From positions 1 to 64,000 of the forward strand of contig NZ_JAJSBI010000002.1 of assembly GCF_021261325.1 (NCBI RefSeq): a stretch of 64,000 nt of DNA. The letters run 5' to 3'. Below are positions 62,128-64,000 of this stretch, piece after piece. The number at the start of each line of letters is the position of its first letter. Position 1 is the first letter of the stretch. Position numbers and translations under genes: made by a program. The notes below the pieces were generated by a model that was not told the DNA's origin, did no database searches, and was given only the letters and a program-made list of their open reading frames with translations. Origin of the DNA: Streptomyces guryensis (GTDB lineage: Bacteria > Actinomycetota > Actinomycetes > Streptomycetales > Streptomycetaceae).

Positions 62128-62892
62128 GTGACGTCGCTCGACAAGCCGACCGAAGACACTCAGCAGGACGACGCCCGGGCGGTGACCGAGGCCGCCCTGT
62201 TCGAGGCGTTCGGCGGAGTGCGGGGCATGGTCGAGACGGTGCTGCCCGGCCTCCTCTTCGTCACCATCTTCACGATCAACAAGGACCTGCACTGGTCGGC
62301 CATCGCCGCCCTCGCCGTGTCCCTGCTGCTCGTGGTGGTGCGGCTGGTCATGCGGGACACCGTCAAGCACGCGTTCAGCGGTGTCTTCGGTGTCGCCTTC
62401 GGTGTCGTGTTCGCGATGATGACGGGCAACGCCAAGGACTTCTACCTCCCTGGCATGCTCTACACGCTGGGCCTGGCGCTGGCGTACATCGTCACGACCC
62501 TGTGCGGGGTTCCGCTGCTCGGGCTGATCCTCGGGCCGGTGTTCAAGGAGAACCTCTCCTGGCGGACGCGTAATCCGGGGCGCAAGAAGGCGTACGCGAA
62601 GGCGAGTTGGGCCTGGGGCCTGATTCTGCTCGCCAAGTGCGCGATTCTCTTTCCGCTGTACTGGTGGGCGAACACGGCGCAGTTGGGCTGGGTGCTGGTC
62701 GCGCTGAAGATTCCGCCGTTCCTGCTGGCCGTCTGGCTCACCTGGGTGTTCCTGGCGAAGGCGCCCGCGCCGATCGACGTGTTCGCGGAGATGGAGGCGG
62801 AGGAGCGGGCCGAGAAGGAGCGGGCCGAGAAGGAGCGGACCGCTGCCGCGGAGGCTGAGCCGAGTGGCGGGCGGCACCGCCGGGAGGCGTAG
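62128..62892 (+). CDS. DUF3159 membrane protein
   Basis: A 254-residue protein with about six membrane helices between residues 38 and 210. The N-terminus has 'AALFEAFGGVRGMVETVLPG', the marker of DUF3159. The last 35 residues are a charged helix with the direct repeat 'AEKERAEKER', probably cytoplasmic. The family resembles small intracellular septation/transport proteins (IspZ-like), but no function is proved. It is co-transcribed with the OB-fold gene (3-base gap). GTG 62128 is the start. Confidence 0.85.
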   Translation: MTSLDKPTEDTQQDDARAVTEAALFEAFGGVRGMVETVLPGLLFVTIFTINKDLHWSAIAALAVSLLLVVVRLVMRDTVKHAFSGVFGVAFGVVFAMMTGNAKDFYLPGMLYTLGLALAYIVTTLCGVPLLGLILGPVFKENLSWRTRNPGRKKAYAKASWAWGLILLAKCAILFPLYWWANTAQLGWVLVALKIPPFLLAVWLTWVFLAKAPAPIDVFAEMEAEERAEKERAEKERTAAAEAEPSGGRHRREA

Positions 62893-62990
62893 AGGCGTTC
62901 TTCGCCCCCGCCGCCCCTTCCCGTCCCGACCCTGGGGGCTCTGCCCCCAGACCCCCGTTTCGGCCTGGACGGCCTCGTCCTCGAACGCCG

Positions 62991-63065
62991 GACCGGCTGA
63001 AAGAGACAGAACCCGGACCGGCTGAAAGAGACAGAACCCGGACGGGCTGAAAGAGACAGAACTGG
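62991..63065 (+). repeat. Three tandem copies of a 25-bp unit
   Basis: Units at 62991-63015, 63016-63040 and 63041-63065. The first two are identical, the third differs at three bases. Core: CGGCTGAAAGAGACAGAACC. They lie in the gap between convergent DUF3159 and trkA genes, beside a short GC-rich stretch (63066-63085) able to form a hairpin ('GGGCGCCCC...GGGGCACCC'). Confidence 0.9.
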
Positions 63066-63093
63066 GCGCCCCCGGTTTCAGGGGCACCCTTCG

Positions 63094-63771
63094 TCAGCTC
63101 GCCGTATCCTCGCGCCGCACCGAGAGCAGATCCTCCAGCTGCTCCTCCCGGGCCTGGGCGGCCACGAACAGGAGTTCGTCGCCCGGCTCCAGGGAGTCCT
63201 CGCGGGACGGGGTGAGGACTCGGGTGCCGCGGATGATGGTGACCAGGGACGTGTCCTCGGGCCATTCGACGTCACCGACCTGGGTGCCGGCCAGGGCCGA
63301 CTCCTCCGGCAGGGTCAGCTCCACCAGGTTCGCGTCGCCGTGGCTGAAGCGCAGGAGGCGGACCAGGTCACCGACCGAGACCGCTTCCTCGACCAGGGCC
63401 GACATCAGACGGGGGGTCGAGACCGCCACGTCGACGCCCCAGGACTCGTTGAAGAGCCACTCGTTCTTGGGGTTGTTGACGCGGGCCACGACGCGCGGGA
63501 CGCCGTACTCCGTCTTCGCCAGGAGCGAGACGACCAGGTTGACCTTGTCGTCGCCGGTCGCGGCGATGACGACGTTGCAGCGCTGGAGCGCGGCCTCGTC
63601 CAAGGACGTGATCTCGCAGGCATCGGCCAGCAGCCACTCCGCCTGCGGGACGCGCTCGACCGAGATGGCGGTCGGCGCCTTGTCGACGAGCAGGACCTCA
63701 TGGCCGTTCTCCAGCAGCTCGCCCGCGATCGAGCGGCCGACCGCGCCGGCACCGGCAATGGCGACCCTCAT
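63094..63771 (-). CDS. trkA: TrkA-type potassium uptake regulator
   Basis: A 225-residue cytoplasmic protein with an N-terminal NAD-binding RCK domain ('IAGAGAVGRSIAGELLENGH', residues 4-23, with 'DACEITSL') and a C-terminal RCK_C domain (about 135-220). It should bind NAD or ATP and gate a TrkH/Ktr-type potassium channel. No channel gene is visible. Its start overlaps the stop of the paralogous gene upstream (TGATG), so the two form a pair. With kdpDE nearby this is a potassium-handling neighbourhood. Confidence 0.92.
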   Translation of the reverse strand: MRVAIAGAGAVGRSIAGELLENGHEVLLVDKAPTAISVERVPQAEWLLADACEITSLDEAALQRCNVVIAATGDDKVNLVVSLLAKTEYGVPRVVARVNNPKNEWLFNESWGVDVAVSTPRLMSALVEEAVSVGDLVRLLRFSHGDANLVELTLPEESALAGTQVGDVEWPEDTSLVTIIRGTRVLTPSREDSLEPGDELLFVAAQAREEQLEDLLSVRREDTAS

Positions 63772-64000
63772 CAGTGACCGCCCTCCTCTTCGGGACCCTT
63801 GGCGAACGACGCCTCGACCTTGTCGACCTCGTCGGTGCGCATCATCACGTGCACCAGGTCGCCCTCCTGCAGCACCGTCTGCGAGCTGGGCAGGATCGCC
63901 TCGCCGAGCCGGGTGAGGAACGCCACGCGGACGCCCGTCTCCTCCTGCAACTTGCTGATCTTGTGGCCGACCCAGGCGGCCGAGGCGTGTACCTCGGCTA
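63771..64000 (-). CDS. Second TrkA-type protein (partial, C-terminal end only)
   Basis: Only the last 76 codons are in the window; the gene runs past 64000. The visible part reads 'AEVHASAAWVGHKISKLQEE' and 'TVLQEGDLVHVMMRTDEVDK', then 'ASFAKGPEEEGGH', the RCK_C domain with an acidic tail. It overlaps the trkA start (TGATG). Two adjacent Trk proteins are common in streptomycetes and probably form a hetero-oligomer. Confidence 0.85.
   Translation of the reverse strand, partial: AEVHASAAWVGHKISKLQEETGVRVAFLTRLGEAILPSSQTVLQEGDLVHVMMRTDEVDKVEASFAKGPEEEGGH

Noticed and set aside
62991..63065. Possible CRISPR array
   Set aside because: The units are directly abutting with no spacers between them, and no cas genes are present.

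Overview
The window looks like the chromosome of a Streptomyces. The DNA is very GC-rich with strong third-position G/C bias, and starts are often GTG or TTG with frequent 4-base ATGA/GTGA overlaps. Several gene families are actinobacterial hallmarks: SepH, CutRS, DUF4193, DUF3093, DUF3710, DUF3159 and a GNAT-first acyl-CoA-synthetase-like acetyltransferase. Gene order from about 18 kb to the end reads as conserved core chromosome (topoisomerase IV subunit A, M16 peptidases, ptsH, patA, tdk, sulfurtransferase, sepH, hemH/cpfC, cutRS, dut, kdpDE, trkA), except for one large insertion.

Left part (1-17.6 kb). First comes a membrane protein with a LuxR-type two-component pair. A DUF485/acetate-symporter pair follows. 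Next is a NitT/TauT-type ABC importer bracketed by two CitB/DcuR-like response regulators that share one DcuS/CitA-like sensor. A secreted protein and an iron-box-controlled sucrase/ferredoxin-like protein follow. Two divergent citrate-synthase genes come next, one carrying an N-terminal HTH, with matching palindromes in front of both. The stretch 16.0-17.6 kb is a plastic zone holding a truncated IS5-type transposase and small lineage-specific genes.

Middle (18-32 kb). Core functions run here: a CobW GTPase convergent with parC, an active/inactive M16 peptidase pair, an M23 endopeptidase behind a ydaO (c-di-AMP) riboswitch, and HPr with a DasR-type site. PatA and a DUF5998-phosphodiesterase-tdk operon complete it.

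The island (32,021-41,260). The native thymidine kinase gene is cut inside its P-loop codons by about 9.24 kb of DNA. The insert is bounded by 18-bp imperfect terminal inverted repeats (16/18 matching) and a candidate 3-bp GAC target duplication. It brings its own complete tdk, whose ATG overlaps the stop codon of the interrupted native frame (TGATG), so the replacement is the next cistron of the native operon. The cargo is an unknown two-gene paralogous cassette, ISAs1 debris, and a polymorphic toxin operon (WXG-like protein, Rhs/YD-repeat protein with a His-rich toxin tip, two Imm50-like immunity proteins). No intact recombinase is visible in it.

Right part (41.9-64 kb). The conserved chromosome resumes: VOC protein, sulfurtransferase, SepH, sugar-lactone oxidase, MFS exporter, coproporphyrin ferrochelatase, inositol-phosphatase, CutRS, DUF4193, dUTPase and an alginate-lyase-like secreted enzyme behind a DasR-like promoter. 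KdpDE without kdpFABC, an OB-fold protein, DUF3159 and two TrkA-type proteins follow, the last cut by the window edge.

Family assignments come from reading motifs and from memory of the families; no database search was run.
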